Positions 63,624-64,000 of a stretch of DNA of 64,000 bases are shown piece after piece. Origin of the DNA: Mesorhizobium sp. B2-4-15 (GTDB lineage: Bacteria; Pseudomonadota; Alphaproteobacteria; Rhizobiales; Rhizobiaceae); NCBI RefSeq assembly GCF_006658505.1, contig NZ_VFUZ01000005.1, positions 186,001 through 250,000 of the forward strand, read 5' to 3'. Position numbers and translations under genes: made by a program. The notes under the pieces were generated by a model. It searched no databases. It saw only the letters and a program-made list of their open reading frames with translations, and was not told the origin of the DNA. Position 1 is the stretch's first letter. Each line of letters opens with the position of its first letter.

Positions 63624-64000
63624 TCAGTCGTCGAGCAGGTTCGAGCCCCTGCCACGCTTGGCGGTCGACGTTCCGGCGCTCGGGTCGGCCTTGGTCGGAG
63701 CAGTCGACTTGTTGCGGTTCGCCATGAAGCGATCGAACTCGTCCTGATCCTTGGCACGACGCAATTCGCGGGCATAATCGTCGAACTCGGTCAGCATGTC
63801 GTCGAGTTTGCGGCGTTCCTCGGCGAGGCGCTCAAGCTCCTTTTCGCGCCAGTCGTCGAAGGCGACATTGCCGGTGCGGGCGGAGCCATTGCCCCAGCGC
63901 GCGGCCTTGTCGGAGCCGCGGCGGCAACCGGCGAAGATACCGTCGGTCGCGCGGTTGACGTCACGCTTGAAGCCTTCAAGCCGGTCGCCCCAGATGATGT
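63624..64000 (-). CDS. DUF2852-type protein, 5' part outside window
   Basis: Minus-strand frame open from the window edge to a TGA at 63624-63626, about 124 residues visible. It reads I-I-W-G-D-R-L-E-G-F-K-R-D at the edge, then an acidic/basic coiled-coil-like stretch D-D-W-R-E-K-E-L-E-R-L-A-E-E-R-R-K-L-D, F-D-D-Y-A-R-E-L-R-R-A-K-D-Q-D-E-F-D-R-F-M, and a Pro/Thr/Ser-rich tail ending R-G-S-N-L-L-D-D. This is the C-terminus of the small DUF2852 membrane protein family of rhizobia. No start occurs inside the window. Confidence 0.75.
   Translation of the reverse strand, partial: IIWGDRLEGFKRDVNRATDGIFAGCRRGSDKAARWGNGSARTGNVAFDDWREKELERLAEERRKLDDMLTEFDDYARELRRAKDQDEFDRFMANRNKSTAPTKADPSAGTSTAKRGRGSNLLDD

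Overview
High GC, gene-dense DNA with about 55 protein genes and no rRNA or tRNA gene that I could see. The gene content points to an alphaproteobacterium of the Hyphomicrobiales, most likely Mesorhizobium or a close relative. The main reasons are an aglEFGAK alpha-glucoside operon of the Sinorhizobium type, a chvI-chvG-hprK-EIIA-HPr block, a DivL with Tyr at the phospho-acceptor position, three tandem genes of the Mesorhizobium-restricted DUF680 type, and rhizobial intergenic palindromes.

Layout. 0-1.9 kb: end of a ureide (purine) catabolic operon (allE, allA, a deaminase). 1.9-2.6 kb: an MqsR-MqsA toxin-antitoxin pair whose antitoxin has no cysteines. 2.7-12.5 kb: an S15-type hydrolase, a peptide-class ABC transporter with a fused double ATPase and two paralogous Tat-exported binding proteins, and a phosphodiesterase. 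12.7-15.5 kb: ECF sigma factor, membrane anti-sigma factor and subtilisin-like protease; the periplasmic part of the anti-sigma factor resembles the propeptide of the protease. 15.6-23.5 kb: LacI-type regulator and agl operon with two operators. 23.5-24.3 kb: three DUF680 genes. 24.8-27.5 kb: cobalamin riboswitch ahead of a glycine betaine demethylase (gbcA, gbcB). 27.6-34.9 kb: an accessory block with a PqqD-like (RRE) protein, an HprK-like kinase, two GT2 glycosyltransferases, a nucleotidyltransferase and two membrane glycosyltransferases; it carries a deletion junction and a probable frameshift. 34.9-38 kb: AlkB, ArfB-type hydrolase, pckA. 38-43.8 kb: chvI, chvG, hprK, EIIA, HPr, ahcY. 44-55.9 kb: divL, a tsaE-amgK fusion, murU, addB, addA, trxA. 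55.9-57 kb: small cupin and a VapBC pair. 57-64 kb, mostly minus strand: folC, accD, trpA, trpB, trpF, a metallopeptidase and the end of a DUF2852 gene.

The window mixes conserved chromosomal core (33.6-64 kb) with accessory catabolic and regulatory islands (0-33.6 kb). The items most worth follow-up are the anti-sigma/subtilase pair with matching prodomain-like modules, the B12 riboswitch on a betaine demethylase, the partly decayed RRE-kinase-glycosyltransferase cluster, and two toxin-antitoxin pairs with unusual antitoxins. All functional statements come from reading the sequence and from family knowledge; no search was run.
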